This document shows, in pieces, positions 9,408-18,132 of a stretch of 43,829 nucleotides of DNA. The notes under the pieces were generated by a model. It searched no databases and was not told the origin of the DNA. It saw nothing but the letters and a program-made list of their open reading frames with translations. Made by a program: the position numbers and the translations under genes. Every line of letters begins with the position of its first letter. Within the stretch, counting starts at the first letter, position 1. Origin of the DNA: JBJELF01 sp051879015 (GTDB lineage Bacteria > Bacillota > Clostridia > Lachnospirales > Lachnospiraceae); contig JBJELF010000107.1 of assembly GCA_051879015.1 (NCBI GenBank), positions 1 through 43,829 on the forward strand, written 5' to 3'.

Positions 9408-10376
9408 TTACACGAGTGCATACCCTAACTTAATTTCTTTTAGGGCAGTGTTACCCTGCCCTAAAATTTCTAAAAGCATCTGCACTGCCATTTGACCACT
9501 TTTTTCATAAGAATAGTGAATTGTTTTCAGCGGCGGAGTACATACTTTCGCCAAAATAGAATCACCCTGCCCCGAAACAAGCACATCCTCTGGCACTTTC
9601 TTTCCTATCTCTTTTAAGTACTGCATTGCTCCCACAGCCATCTCATCAGTAGCACAAATCATTCCATCTAAATCAGGATATTTTTCCAATAATTCCTTTG
9701 CCTTGTCATACCCTGCACGCACCGTAAAATGCGTAGCCACGGCATACTGTTCCGCCATTTTGCTGCATCCATGCTCGTTTACTGCATCCTGGTACCCCTT
9801 GCAGCGTTCAGAGCCTGCCGCTTTATCCTGCAGGATTGCACTGACAAACCCCAAATTTTTTCTTCCCTGCTGAAAAAAATATTCTGTCATATCATAAATT
9901 GCATGATAATCATCATGATATACACAGCAATATCCAGATACCTGCTGCCCAATAATAATTACAGGAACAGACATCGCCTTAAGGGTTCTTTTGTGCTCAG
10001 GAGTGATGATGGTCGCTACAAAAAGAACTCCATCCACCTGCTTGTCATTGAAAGAACGTAAATATTCGAGTTCTTTTTTATAGTCATTCTGCGTGACAGC
10101 CAACAGCATCTGGTAACCACTCTCATTCAAAACAGAAAGAATCCCATCCACTACACTGCCAATGGCAGCAGAGGCCATTTTCGGAGCAATTACTCCTACC
10201 AATTTTGTCTTTTTTGTTCGTAATGTCTGTGCCTGAACAGAAGGACGGTATCCAGTCTCCTCCACTACTTTTCTGATAGCGTCACGCTTTTCTTCCGATA
10301 TGTATCCATTATTAAAATATCGAGAGACAGCTGCACTTGACACGCCTGCCAACTTAGCAATTTCTGCTATATTCAC
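9408..10376 (-). CDS. LacI-family transcriptional regulator
   Basis: This 322-residue protein has the LacI helix-turn-helix at its N terminus (NIAEIAKLAGVSSAAVSRYF), a hinge near residue 45-60 and a periplasmic-binding-like sugar domain with the usual DGMICATDEMAVGAM segment. The start is the GTG at 10376, 7 nt after AAGGAG; the upstream ATG at 10400 has no ribosome binding site and would add eight residues. It lies directly downstream of the amylosucrase-like gene and probably controls it through the operator at 12388-12402. Its own promoter has an extended -10 at 10412-10420. Confidence 0.9.
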   Translation of the reverse strand: MNIAEIAKLAGVSSAAVSRYFNNGYISEEKRDAIRKVVEETGYRPSVQAQTLRTKKTKLVGVIAPKMASAAIGSVVDGILSVLNESGYQMLLAVTQNDYKKELEYLRSFNDKQVDGVLFVATIITPEHKRTLKAMSVPVIIIGQQVSGYCCVYHDDYHAIYDMTEYFFQQGRKNLGFVSAILQDKAAGSERCKGYQDAVNEHGCSKMAEQYAVATHFTVRAGYDKAKELLEKYPDLDGMICATDEMAVGAMQYLKEIGKKVPEDVLVSGQGDSILAKVCTPPLKTIHYSYEKSGQMAVQMLLEILGQGNTALKEIKLGYALV

Positions 10377-10411
10377 GATGTATCTCCTTTTGCTTAACAA
10401 GTTGTTTTTTT

Positions 10412-10420
10412 AGTATAGCA
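10412..10420 (-). promoter_or_regulatory. Extended -10 element before the LacI gene
   Basis: On the minus strand TGCTATACT fits an extended -10 box, with no good -35. It lies about 36 bp upstream of the GTG start in the short spacer after the amylosucrase-like gene. Confidence 0.45.
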
Positions 10421-10472
10421 CACTACTTTTAAAATTTCCATAAAAAATCGTAAAACTTTGCAAAGGTATCTG

Positions 10473-12184
10473 TCACTTTTTCTTAAGATAATAGAATCCA
10501 TAGGCAGGCACATTCACACCTGCTGCCTTCATAGTATTGCCTGAGATTAAGTCCATATAATCTCCATCCGTCTCATTAATCCATGCGGTTTTATCAAATT
10601 CAGAGAAATTAAAAATTCCAATTATCTTATCACCCTCGTAATAGCGCCCCATACACAGCACACTCTTATCCCAGGTTTCAATCGTCCATGTATCTGCATT
10701 AGACATAAACGCCTTCTCAGACTTGCGAATTTGTTCCAGCTTATTGAGGCTTTGGAATATTTTTCCTGAAACTGTAGTCGTGTCCTCGCACTGAGCAGTC
10801 TGATTCCAATCCAATTTCCCTCGATGAATGTAGCGAGAATCCTCCGCCTTATTTGGATTTTGTTTGTAGGTATAATCATTGAGCTGCCCAATCTCATCTC
10901 CACTGTACAGCACAGGAATTCCCGACTGCATAAACATATACGCATGAAGTGTCACATCAAAACGAATTGCCTTCTCCATATTTTCTGGCTGTTGCTGTGC
11001 CTGCTCAATACCACACATAGAAGCAGTGGTACCGCAGAATCTGGCATCTCCTGTGACTGGATCCGCATTGTAAAGCTCGCCTCGACTATTGCTGAAACCA
11101 GCATAACCTTGAAAATAATCATTGAGATACTGTTTGTGGGAACGCTCTCCGATGCCTTCTTGCTGCAAAGTAGGATAATCCAGTCCCCAACCGATATCAT
11201 CATGACAACGCAGATAATTTAAAAATACATAATCCTTTGGCANNNNNNNNNNNNNNNNNNNNNNNNNNNNNNNNNNNNNNNNNNNNNNNNNNNNNNNNNN
11301 NNNNNNNNNNNNNNNNNNNNNNNNNNNNNNNNNNNNNNNNNNCGCAAATTTCTGCACTGCGTACCCAATTCTTTCCATATATATGGAACCGCATCAATAC
11401 GAATAATGTCAATGCCACGATTAGCCAGATAAAGAAAGTTGTAGAGCATCTCATTGAACACACGAGGATTTTTATAATTTAAATCCCATTGATAGGGATA
11501 AAAGGTAGTCATCACATAATGTCCTGCATCAGGAAGCCAGGTAAAATTGCCCGGTGCGGTAGTCGGAAATACCTGTGGCACCGTTTTCTCATACTGAGCC
11601 GGAATATCATAACTATCATAGAAGAAATACCGGTTCATATACTCACTCTCACCAGCCCGGGCACGCTTAGCCCACTCATGATCCTGAGAAGTATGATTCA
11701 TAACAAAATCCATGCACACATTAATTTTTCTGCGATGACAGGCTGCGGTTAAATCCTCCAAATCTTCCATTGTACCTAATTTTTCTTGTACCTTACGGAA
11801 ATTTGCTACCGCATAACCGCCGTCAGAACGTCCCTCTACCGTATCCAAAAATGGCATTAAATGAATATAATTGACATTGCATTTCTCAATATAATCCAGC
11901 CTATTCTCAACACCCTTCATATTGCCAGCAAAATTGTCAATATAGAACATCATGCCCAACATATCGTTTTTCTTGTACCACGCAGGATTTTCTTCACGCT
12001 CTCTATCCAAAGTCTTCAGTTCTTCCCCACGTTCCTGATAAAAGACAGCCATATGCTGACACAATTCCTCGAACATCTCTTCATTACGATACAATTCCAT
12101 GTAAAGCCAACGCAGCTCGTCCACATGTCTTGCAAAACGTCTTTTATAAATCATATCCATTTTCGCTTTCACCTTGTTTTCCAT
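10473..12184 (-). CDS. Amylosucrase-like GH13_4 enzyme, interrupted by assembly gap
   Basis: The two parts either side of the gap match amylosucrase of family GH13 subfamily 4. This enzyme class splits sucrose and either builds alpha-1,4-glucan with release of fructose or hydrolyses it. The N-terminal part holds MDFVMNHTSQDHEW, TFYPYQWDLNY and the nucleophile Asp in IIRIDAV; the C-terminal part holds the transition-state Asp in YLRCHDDIGW, plus DPVTGDARFCGT and SGDEIGQLNDY. The acid/base Glu lies in the missing stretch. The frames on the two sides disagree because the 100 Ns are a placeholder. AAAGGAG precedes the ATG at 12184. There is no signal peptide, so the enzyme is cytoplasmic. The gene itself is probably intact. 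Confidence 0.82.
11243..11342. other. Assembly gap, 100 Ns
   Basis: Exactly 100 Ns replace part of the amylosucrase-like gene. The flanking frames only join if the true gap is 2 modulo 3. From remembered family alignment, about 75-80 residues are missing, so the real gap is probably near 230-240 bp. Confidence 0.9.
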
Positions 12185-12408
12185 TTTTTTCTCCTTTCTA
12201 AATTGACATGCTCCTCAAGCAGAGTACTATCATGTATAAAAGTTGATTGCTCCGTGCCGCACGCCCATAATTACTGCCTATAATCACAATCCACCCAATC
12301 GGGCTACTCGCTCAGATTAGACCCTCTATGAGAGATCTTATAGAAAAAAGGGCTTCTACTCAGCGGTGCAAACTTTACGTCAAATTTATGAAATCGTTTT
12401 CACTTACA
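12185..12408 (-). other. Long 5' leader of the amylosucrase-like gene
   Basis: If the promoter at 12415-12443 is used, the mRNA has about 220 nt before the start codon. The leader has several short possible stems (for example a GCCC/GGGU hairpin and a CGTG-CGG-CACG hairpin) but matches no riboswitch class that I recognise, and it carries no obvious terminator. Confidence 0.3.
12388..12402. promoter_or_regulatory. LacI/CcpA-type operator at the amylosucrase promoter
   Basis: ATGAAATCGTTTTCA is a near-palindrome centred on CG, the LacI-family pattern. It also matches the CcpA cre consensus except at one position. It starts 13 bp downstream of the -10 box, a classic repressor roadblock position. 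The binder could be the adjacent LacI regulator, CcpA, or both. Confidence 0.65.
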
Positions 12409-12414
12409 TTTTCC

Positions 12415-12443
12415 AGTATATCGCACCATTTTATATTTGTAAA
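12415..12443 (-). promoter_or_regulatory. Sigma-A promoter of the amylosucrase-like gene
   Basis: On the minus strand TTTACA (12438-12443) and TATACT (12415-12420) are separated by exactly 17 bp. This is a strong vegetative promoter match. Confidence 0.72.
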
Positions 12444-12502
12444 TTGACAATTTCTATAATTTTCCCTCTGTTTTTTTGCGCATATTACTAAAATCCATTT
12501 CA

Positions 12503-12609
12503 CCATGTTATTCTTTTGCCACTCTCAGAATTTTTTCTGATAAACATGGCGGAGAAAGTAATAATCTCCTTATTGACACGCTGCATCGGTATCAAGCGTT
12601 GGAGTCAAT
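12503..12609. other. Intergenic stretch rich in inverted repeats
   Basis: No gene is seen between 12444 and 12659, but inverted repeats crowd 12503-12609: CCATGTT/AACATGG (12503-12549) enclosing TCAGAA/TTCTGA (12525-12540), GGAGA/TCTCC (12551-12569), and ATTGAC/GTCAAT (12572-12609) enclosing CGCT/AGCG. This could be a structured RNA or chance in AT-rich DNA. Confidence 0.25.
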
Positions 12610-12659
12610 GAAACTATACTAAAAGAGTTCAAACGAAAAGATAATATGTGAACTACAAT

Positions 12660-12710
12660 GCCCCACTGAAACTATTCGTGAAAATCACTCACGGATAATC
12701 TCAGTGGGGC
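12660..12710. terminator. Long hairpin after gtrA-family gene
   Basis: Outer arms GCCCCACTGA (12660-12669) and TCAGTGGGGC (12701-12710) pair perfectly, and inner arms CGTGA/TCACG (12677-12693) extend the structure. It follows the stop codon of the GtrA-family gene on the minus strand. The following tail is not very T-rich, so termination strength is uncertain. Confidence 0.5.
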
Positions 12711-12731
12711 AGCTGTTTCCTACACAGGATT

Positions 12732-13139
12732 TTATGCAAAAACCCATTTCTTCTGCACGACATAGCTGACAAAGAACAATGCCGTATCCACTAATGCCTT
12801 CAAAATCACATTTGGCAGAGCAATCCAAGACAAAATAGTCACCAAATAGCCACTGGCACACATTTTGCCTACAAATAAAACACCATATTTCACCGCTTCT
12901 ATTCCTGCTACACCCTTACTCTCAAAGCTAAATTTACGATTGAGACAAAAATTCAGCACACTGGAGGCAATACGTGCGACCACCGTAGCTACAAATATCT
13001 GGGGTATCGCAATTTTGAACCATGCAAAAACACGAGTCAAAATCTCAAACAAGCCCAAATCTACTAAAGCACTTACCATAGAAGATATAGTAAACTTAAT
13101 CACTTGAGCATGCTCTATGATGCATTTTCGTATCTTCAA
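12732..13139 (-). CDS. GtrA-family membrane protein
   Basis: This 135-residue protein has four hydrophobic helices and the GtrA-family pattern, including RIASSVLNFCLNRKFSF after the second helix and the C-terminal QKKWVF. GtrA relatives act in moving lipid-linked sugars across the membrane for surface polysaccharide or wall glycosylation. The start is TTG at 13139; GAGGAG at 13148-13153, 8 nt upstream, is the ribosome binding site and is itself made of the last two Glu codons of metY. Translation is thus likely to be coupled to metY, though no functional link between the two is obvious. Confidence 0.8.
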   Translation of the reverse strand: MKIRKCIIEHAQVIKFTISSMVSALVDLGLFEILTRVFAWFKIAIPQIFVATVVARIASSVLNFCLNRKFSFESKGVAGIEAVKYGVLFVGKMCASGYLVTILSWIALPNVILKALVDTALFFVSYVVQKKWVFA

Positions 13140-13144
13140 TTTAT

Positions 13145-14434
13145 TTACTCCTCAATCGCAGCCAATGCCTGTGCTAAGTCCGCAATCAAATCTTTTTTAT
13201 CTTCCAGTCCGCAGGAGATACGAATCAAGCCCGCTGGCACACCCGCCTCTTTAAGTTGTTCATCGTTCATCTGTCTGTGAGTCGAGGTAGCTGGATTCAA
13301 GCAGCAGGTTCTCGCATCTGCCACATGCGTCTCAATAGCAGCCAGCTTTAAGTTCTTCATAAATGCCTCTGCCGCTGGACGTCCGCCCTTTAATTCAAAG
13401 GACACCACACCACAGCCGCCATTTGGCAAATATTTCTGAGCTACCTGATAATACTTATCCGTTGGAAGTCCCGAATAATTTACATATGCAACCTGTGGCT
13501 GCTCCTGCAAGAATTCTGCCACGGCCTGTCCATTCTCTACATGACGAGGCATACGCACATGCAGGGATTCTAATCCCAAATTCAGCAAAAATGCACTCTG
13601 TGGAGACTGCACGGAACCAAAATCTCTCATCAGCTGCGAAGTACATTTGGTGATAAATGCTCCTTCCTTGCCAAATTTCTCTGCATAGGTGATGCCATGG
13701 TAAGACTCATCCGGAGTACAAAGACCTGGGTACTTGTCCGCATGAGCCATCCAGTCAAACTTTCCGCCATCCACAATAGCACCGCCCACTGCTGCGCCAT
13801 GTCCATCCATATACTTAGTGGTAGAGTGAGTGACAATATCAGCACCCCACTCAATTGGACGGCAATTCACCGGTGTTGGGAAGGTATTGTCCACAATCAA
13901 CGGTACACCGTGCGCATGAGCTACCTTGGCAAATTTCTCAATATCCAAAACCGTCAACGCCGGATTGGCAATCGTTTCACCAAACATTGCTCTGGTATTT
14001 TCTTTAAAAGCAGCATTTAATTCTTCTTCTGTGCTGTCTGGAGAGACAAAGGTCACCTCAATACCCATCTTAGCCATGGTTACAGAGATTAAGTTGAAGG
14101 TACCTCCATAGATGGAGGAAGATGCCACAATATGACTGCCACACTCACAGATATTGAACAGTGCAAAGAAATTTGCCGCCTGACCAGAACCAGTCAGCAT
14201 AGCAGCAGTACCACCCTCCAACTCAGCAATCTTTGCTGCCACATAATCACAGGTTGGATTTTGCAGACGGGAGTAAAAATATCCCGATGCTTCAAGGTCA
14301 AACAACTTACCCATATCCTCGCTGGTATCATACTTAAACGTAGTGGACTGCACAATCGGAATCTGGCGAGGCTCACCATTTCCCGGAGTGTAACCTGCCT
14401 GAACACATTTTGTATTAATCGTATAATCGCTCAT
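13145..14434 (-). CDS. metY: O-acetylhomoserine sulfhydrylase
   Basis: This 429-residue PLP enzyme of the Cys/Met metabolism family makes homocysteine from O-acetylhomoserine and sulfide. Visible family marks are the N-terminal TKCVQAGY, QSTTF and YSRLQNPT motifs, the SGQAA cofactor-binding segment, VDNTFPTP, and the PLP lysine in HSTTKYMDGHG near residue 205. The full length and N-terminal pattern favour MetY over cystathionine gamma-synthase. AAAGGAA lies about 9 nt before the ATG. No SAM riboswitch or T-box is seen upstream. The spacer has an extended -10 and a 15-bp inverted repeat that may act as operator or terminator. Confidence 0.9.
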   Translation of the reverse strand: MSDYTINTKCVQAGYTPGNGEPRQIPIVQSTTFKYDTSEDMGKLFDLEASGYFYSRLQNPTCDYVAAKIAELEGGTAAMLTGSGQAANFFALFNICECGSHIVASSSIYGGTFNLISVTMAKMGIEVTFVSPDSTEEELNAAFKENTRAMFGETIANPALTVLDIEKFAKVAHAHGVPLIVDNTFPTPVNCRPIEWGADIVTHSTTKYMDGHGAAVGGAIVDGGKFDWMAHADKYPGLCTPDESYHGITYAEKFGKEGAFITKCTSQLMRDFGSVQSPQSAFLLNLGLESLHVRMPRHVENGQAVAEFLQEQPQVAYVNYSGLPTDKYYQVAQKYLPNGGCGVVSFELKGGRPAAEAFMKNLKLAAIETHVADARTCCLNPATSTHRQMNDEQLKEAGVPAGLIRISCGLEDKKDLIADLAQALAAIEE

Positions 14435-14523
14435 CTTTTTATATTCCTTTCTAAGTTTCTCACTATTTGCTCAGTTCCCTCCTATCATTCAAGAACTGAA
14501 TCAAATATCTATGAACCATTTTC

Positions 14524-14572
14524 ATTGTACCATAATTCTATCTTTTTTGCTACATCTGCAAAAAAATAGAAT
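14524..14572 (-). promoter_or_regulatory. metY promoter with overlapping inverted repeat
   Basis: The minus strand shows an extended -10 (TGGTACAAT, TACAAT at 14524-14529). A 15-bp inverted repeat with one bulged base (14535-14550 and 14558-14572) covers the place of the -35 region. It may be a repressor site or the terminator of tcdA, which ends at 14615. Confidence 0.45.
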
Positions 14573-14614
14573 CGAAATATCTTAGAGTCAACCGCAAACA
14601 CAACTCCACATCTA

Positions 14615-15334
14615 TTACTCACTTACTCCTGTTAAATCCTTTACCACTTCTGAAGCAATAATCAAACCTACCACTGAAGGCACAAAGGCGGTGGAACCAG
14701 GAATTTTTCGTTTGCTGACTCCCTCCTCCGTATATTCTGTCAAAGGCATTTTAGGTTCTTCCTTGGAATAAACAACCTTCAGTGCCTTCACACCACGTTT
14801 TTTTAACTCCCGGCGCATGACCTTGGCCAATGGACAAACCGATGTGTTGTAGATATCTGCCACCTCAAATTCGGCAGGATTTAGTTTATTTCCAGCTCCC
14901 ATGCTGCTGATGATGGGAACGCCCGTCTCCTTTGCCTGCATCACCAGACTAATCTTTCCTGCCACCGTATCAATGGCATCCACCACATAATCATATGCAG
15001 AAAAATCAAATGTGTCCTTCGTCTCCGGCAGATAAAAACAACGATAGGTTCTAACCTGACACGCAGGATTGATATCCATAATGCGCTCCCGCATCACATC
15101 CACCTTATACTGACCCAGAGTTTTTTGTGTTGCAATGATTTGTCGATTTAAATTTGTAATCATTACCGTGTCATTATCAATTAAGTCCAAAGCCCCCACA
15201 CCGCTGCGAACTAAGGCTTCTACTACATACCCTCCTACGCCGCCAATACCAAAAACTGCCACTCTCGCGCTCTGCAGCTTTTTCATGGCTTCCTCTCCCA
15301 ACAATAATTCTGTCCTAGAAAACTGTTCTGTCAT
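14615..15334 (-). CDS. tcdA: tRNA threonylcarbamoyladenosine dehydratase
   Basis: This 239-residue ThiF/E1-fold protein converts t6A at position 37 of ANN-decoding tRNAs to its cyclic form, using ATP. The nucleotide-binding GIGGVGGYV motif is near residues 28-36, followed by LNRQIIAT and a VVDAIDTV segment typical of the TcdA/YgdL group. The C-terminal GSTAFVPSVVGLIIASEVVKDL fits the same family. The frame opens at an ATG five codons earlier, but GGAGG overlaps that codon and is 8 nt from ATG 15334, which I choose. It appears monocistronic. Confidence 0.88.
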   Translation of the reverse strand: MTEQFSRTELLLGEEAMKKLQSARVAVFGIGGVGGYVVEALVRSGVGALDLIDNDTVMITNLNRQIIATQKTLGQYKVDVMRERIMDINPACQVRTYRCFYLPETKDTFDFSAYDYVVDAIDTVAGKISLVMQAKETGVPIISSMGAGNKLNPAEFEVADIYNTSVCPLAKVMRRELKKRGVKALKVVYSKEEPKMPLTEYTEEGVSKRKIPGSTAFVPSVVGLIIASEVVKDLTGVSE

Positions 15335-15435
15335 CCTGACAACCTCCATATTTATTTTTTATCTATCTCATTTTCTACCAAAAACAACACAGATCCGTTG
15401 TGATATCTTCTATTCTCTTCTATCTGTTTTTGCGT

Positions 15436-16005
15436 CTATGCAATGATTGCCGTCAGCAAATGAATGGCAAGATTGCATACTCCGCACAACACCATGACAA
15501 AAATCGGATTCCACTTCCATTTTCGTATCATCACAAAAGCTCCTGCAAATAACAACAACCCAATCCAGTTTACATTCTCCAGCATCTTCCCCTCTCCCTG
15601 AAACAACACCTGAAGCAGAATAGATATGCCTGCTCCCGCAATCAGAGCCACCACTGCAGGCCGCAGACTTGCCAGTACACTCTGCAATGCCGACAGTCCC
15701 TTGCAGCGATAGTACAAAATGGCAAGCAATGACACAATGATACAAGAAGGAAAAATACATCCCATAGTCGCCGCAACGGCACCGCCAAGACCAGCAATGC
15801 GAATGCCCACAAAAGTTGCACAGTTGACAGCAATGGGTCCCGGCGTCATCTCCGCAATCGTAATCAAGTCGGTAAACTCATTCATTGTCAGCCATTCATG
15901 TCCCAACACTACCTGACTTTGAATGAGGGGAATTGCCGCATAGCCTCCACCAATACTAAACATTCCAATCTGCACAAAACTTAAAAATAATTGTAAATAA
16001 ATCAT
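15436..16005 (-). CDS. chrA: Chromate transporter half-protein, second gene
   Basis: This 189-residue membrane protein has the half-size CHR domain with the family motifs FSIGGGYAAIPL and AEMTPGPIAVNCATFVG. Full-length ChrA proteins carry two such halves; here they are encoded by two adjacent genes, as is common in Firmicutes. Start and upstream stop overlap as ATGA, so translation is coupled to the other half. Chromate efflux is the family annotation; in a gut anaerobe the physiological anion may differ. Confidence 0.85.
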   Translation of the reverse strand: MIYLQLFLSFVQIGMFSIGGGYAAIPLIQSQVVLGHEWLTMNEFTDLITIAEMTPGPIAVNCATFVGIRIAGLGGAVAATMGCIFPSCIIVSLLAILYYRCKGLSALQSVLASLRPAVVALIAGAGISILLQVLFQGEGKMLENVNWIGLLLFAGAFVMIRKWKWNPIFVMVLCGVCNLAIHLLTAIIA

Positions 16006-16595
16006 GATTTTCTCTCTCTCATAGATTCCAAAAAAATTGAGCCAATGCCAATGACAACGGCAGCAAGAATGATATAAATGACATTGATATTAAAAAAGAA
16101 ATTTGCTGTAAATGCTGACACCATGACAGCAATATGCAGCCAGGAATGCGTCCTCACCACCTTGACGCCCAAATCTACCACTACATCTAAAATAACTGCA
16201 GCTACACCAGCCTGCATTCCTTTTAACATCAGCAGCACATAGGGATTGGCTGCAAAGGCATTGTAAAACAGAGATACCACCGACAAAATAACCATAGGCG
16301 GCAAAATCGTGCCCAACACTGCCACTAACATTCCAAAAAATCCTCCAACACGCCATCCCACCAAAATAGCTGCATTGACTGCAATCGCCCCCGGGGATGA
16401 CTGAGCAAGCGCGGTCAAATCTAACATTTCTGCCTCATCAATCCAGTGCAGCTCGTCGACAAATTTTCGTTTCATAAAGGTGATAATGACAAAACCACCT
16501 CCAAATGTGAAAGCACTGATGTAAAGAGTACCTAAAAAAAGCTGCATAAATTGCTTTGTGTTTTTTTTATTCTTCTTTTTCTCTTCCGACTCCAT
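16002..16595 (-). CDS. chrA: Chromate transporter half-protein, first gene
   Basis: This 197-residue protein has a charged Lys-rich N terminus, then a half-size CHR domain with FTFGGGFVIITFMKRKFV and AQSSPGAIAVNAAILVG. The two halves probably insert in opposite orientation and form a heterodimer. The frame could open at a TTG at 16604, but that is only 2 nt after GAGGAG; ATG 16595 is 11 nt away and is preferred. It heads a two-gene operon. Confidence 0.83.
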   Translation of the reverse strand: MESEEKKKNKKNTKQFMQLFLGTLYISAFTFGGGFVIITFMKRKFVDELHWIDEAEMLDLTALAQSSPGAIAVNAAILVGWRVGGFFGMLVAVLGTILPPMVILSVVSLFYNAFAANPYVLLMLKGMQAGVAAVILDVVVDLGVKVVRTHSWLHIAVMVSAFTANFFFNINVIYIILAAVVIGIGSIFLESMRERKS

Positions 16596-16687
16596 CCTAT
16601 CCAAAACTCCTCAAACCTCTTATCCAAAAAATCTTTCCTAACTGTATTATCATAGCACAAAACCGCTAAAAATAAAACTTTTACAAC

Positions 16688-16735
16688 AAAAAAGCCGCTG
16701 CAAACTCATGAGTCAACTCATAAGTTTGCAGCGGC
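16688..16735 (-). terminator. Strong terminator of uraA
   Basis: Arms 16694-16713 and 16716-16735 pair over 20 bp with one G-U, enclosing only 2 nt, and are followed on the minus strand by TTTTTT. It ends the uraA transcript and insulates the chromate transporter pair. Confidence 0.92.
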
Positions 16736-16749
16736 AAATGATTTAATTT

Positions 16750-18132
16750 TTATTTTTCTTCTACATTTGGACGAATGCTCACACCACGAGTCATATCTCC
16801 CTTTGGATTCTGACCAAACTCATAATCATTTCCTGGCAAAATGGCATTCAATGCAATACCTGCAATCGCTGCAATCGCCAAACCAGTTAAAGTGATGGAG
16901 GTAGAACCAATGTTAAAGGTCAAACCACTGCTGAAGCCAAGACCGCATACCAGAATCACTGCTGCAATAATCAGGTTTCTGGACTGAGTCAAATCTACTT
17001 TATTTTCTACTACATTGCGCACACCGATGGCAGAAATCATACCATAAAGAATGAAGCTGACACCGCCCACAATGGCAGATGGCAGAGAACCAATCAGAGC
17101 AGCTACCAATGGAGAGAAGCTCAAGATAATGGCAAAACCAGCTGCAATACGGATAACACGAGGGTCATGAACATGGCTCAACTCCAACACACCAGTGTTC
17201 TCACCATAGGTTGTATTTGCAGGACCTCCAAATAAACCAGAGAAGGAAGTAGCAAGACCATCTCCAATCAAAGTGCGATGCAAACCTGGATCTGCAAGGA
17301 AGTTTTCACCAACGGTTGCAGAAATAGCAGACATATCACCAATATGCTCCATCATACTTGCAATGGCAATCGGTGCCATAACCAAAATAGCAGTAATATC
17401 AAACTTGCAGATAATAAAATCTGGGAAACCGACTACCTTAGATGATGCAGCAGAAGTAAAATCTAAAATTGCAGAACCGTCTGCGTTGGTAAATCCCATT
17501 GCATTCATAACCAAAGCTACCACATAAGAAATGACAACACCCATCAAAATAGGAATGATGCGGAACATTCCCTTGCCCCAGATATTAAAAACAATAATAA
17601 CAGCCAGTGCAATCAGCGCCAAGAACCAGTTAGTGGAAGCGTTGGTAATAGCAGAGCCTGCCAAACCAAGACCGATACAGATGATAATTGGACCAGTGAC
17701 AACTGGTGGAATAAACTTCATTACTTTCTTGATACCAACCAGTTTGATAATCAATGCAAGAACCAAATACAACAAACCAGCAATTACAATACCGCCGCAC
17801 GCATATGGCAGCTTCTCACCGTAGGTCATATCTGCAAAGATACCGCTGTTCAGCTCTGCTACGGTAGCAAAACCACCTAAAAATGCAAAAGATGAACCTA
17901 AAAATGCCGGCACCTTCAGTTTAGAGCAGCAATGGAAAAATAAAGTACCTACACCTGCAAAGAACAGGGTTACCTGAATCGAAAGTCCCTCACCATGGAA
18001 GTAATTGTTGACCAAGATTGGAACTAAGATAGTTGCGCCAAACATTGCAAACATATGCTGCAAACCTAACAACAGCATTTTAGGAATGCCCAATGTTCTA
18101 GCATCTTTGATAGCGTCTGTCTGATTACTCAT
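16750..18132 (-). CDS. uraA: Uracil permease, NCS2 family
   Basis: This 460-residue membrane protein belongs to the nucleobase-cation symporter 2 family. It has the N-terminal GLQHMFAMFGATILVP motif of uracil permeases, about 14 helices, and the substrate-site Glu in ASMMEHIGDMSAI. The closing segment NPKGDMTRGVSI is hydrophilic. Specificity for uracil over xanthine is inferred from the N-terminal motif. GGGAGG lies about 9 nt before the ATG. It is a single-gene transcript with a promoter at 18279-18307, a structured leader of about 140 nt and a strong terminator. The leader suggests RNA-level control. Confidence 0.88.
   Translation of the reverse strand: MSNQTDAIKDARTLGIPKMLLLGLQHMFAMFGATILVPILVNNYFHGEGLSIQVTLFFAGVGTLFFHCCSKLKVPAFLGSSFAFLGGFATVAELNSGIFADMTYGEKLPYACGGIVIAGLLYLVLALIIKLVGIKKVMKFIPPVVTGPIIICIGLGLAGSAITNASTNWFLALIALAVIIVFNIWGKGMFRIIPILMGVVISYVVALVMNAMGFTNADGSAILDFTSAASSKVVGFPDFIICKFDITAILVMAPIAIASMMEHIGDMSAISATVGENFLADPGLHRTLIGDGLATSFSGLFGGPANTTYGENTGVLELSHVHDPRVIRIAAGFAIILSFSPLVAALIGSLPSAIVGGVSFILYGMISAIGVRNVVENKVDLTQSRNLIIAAVILVCGLGFSSGLTFNIGSTSITLTGLAIAAIAGIALNAILPGNDYEFGQNPKGDMTRGVSIRPNVEEK

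Noticed and set aside
14435..14614. Possible SAM riboswitch or T-box before metY
   Set aside because: The gap is too short and lacks the conserved cores of either; only a promoter and an inverted repeat are visible.
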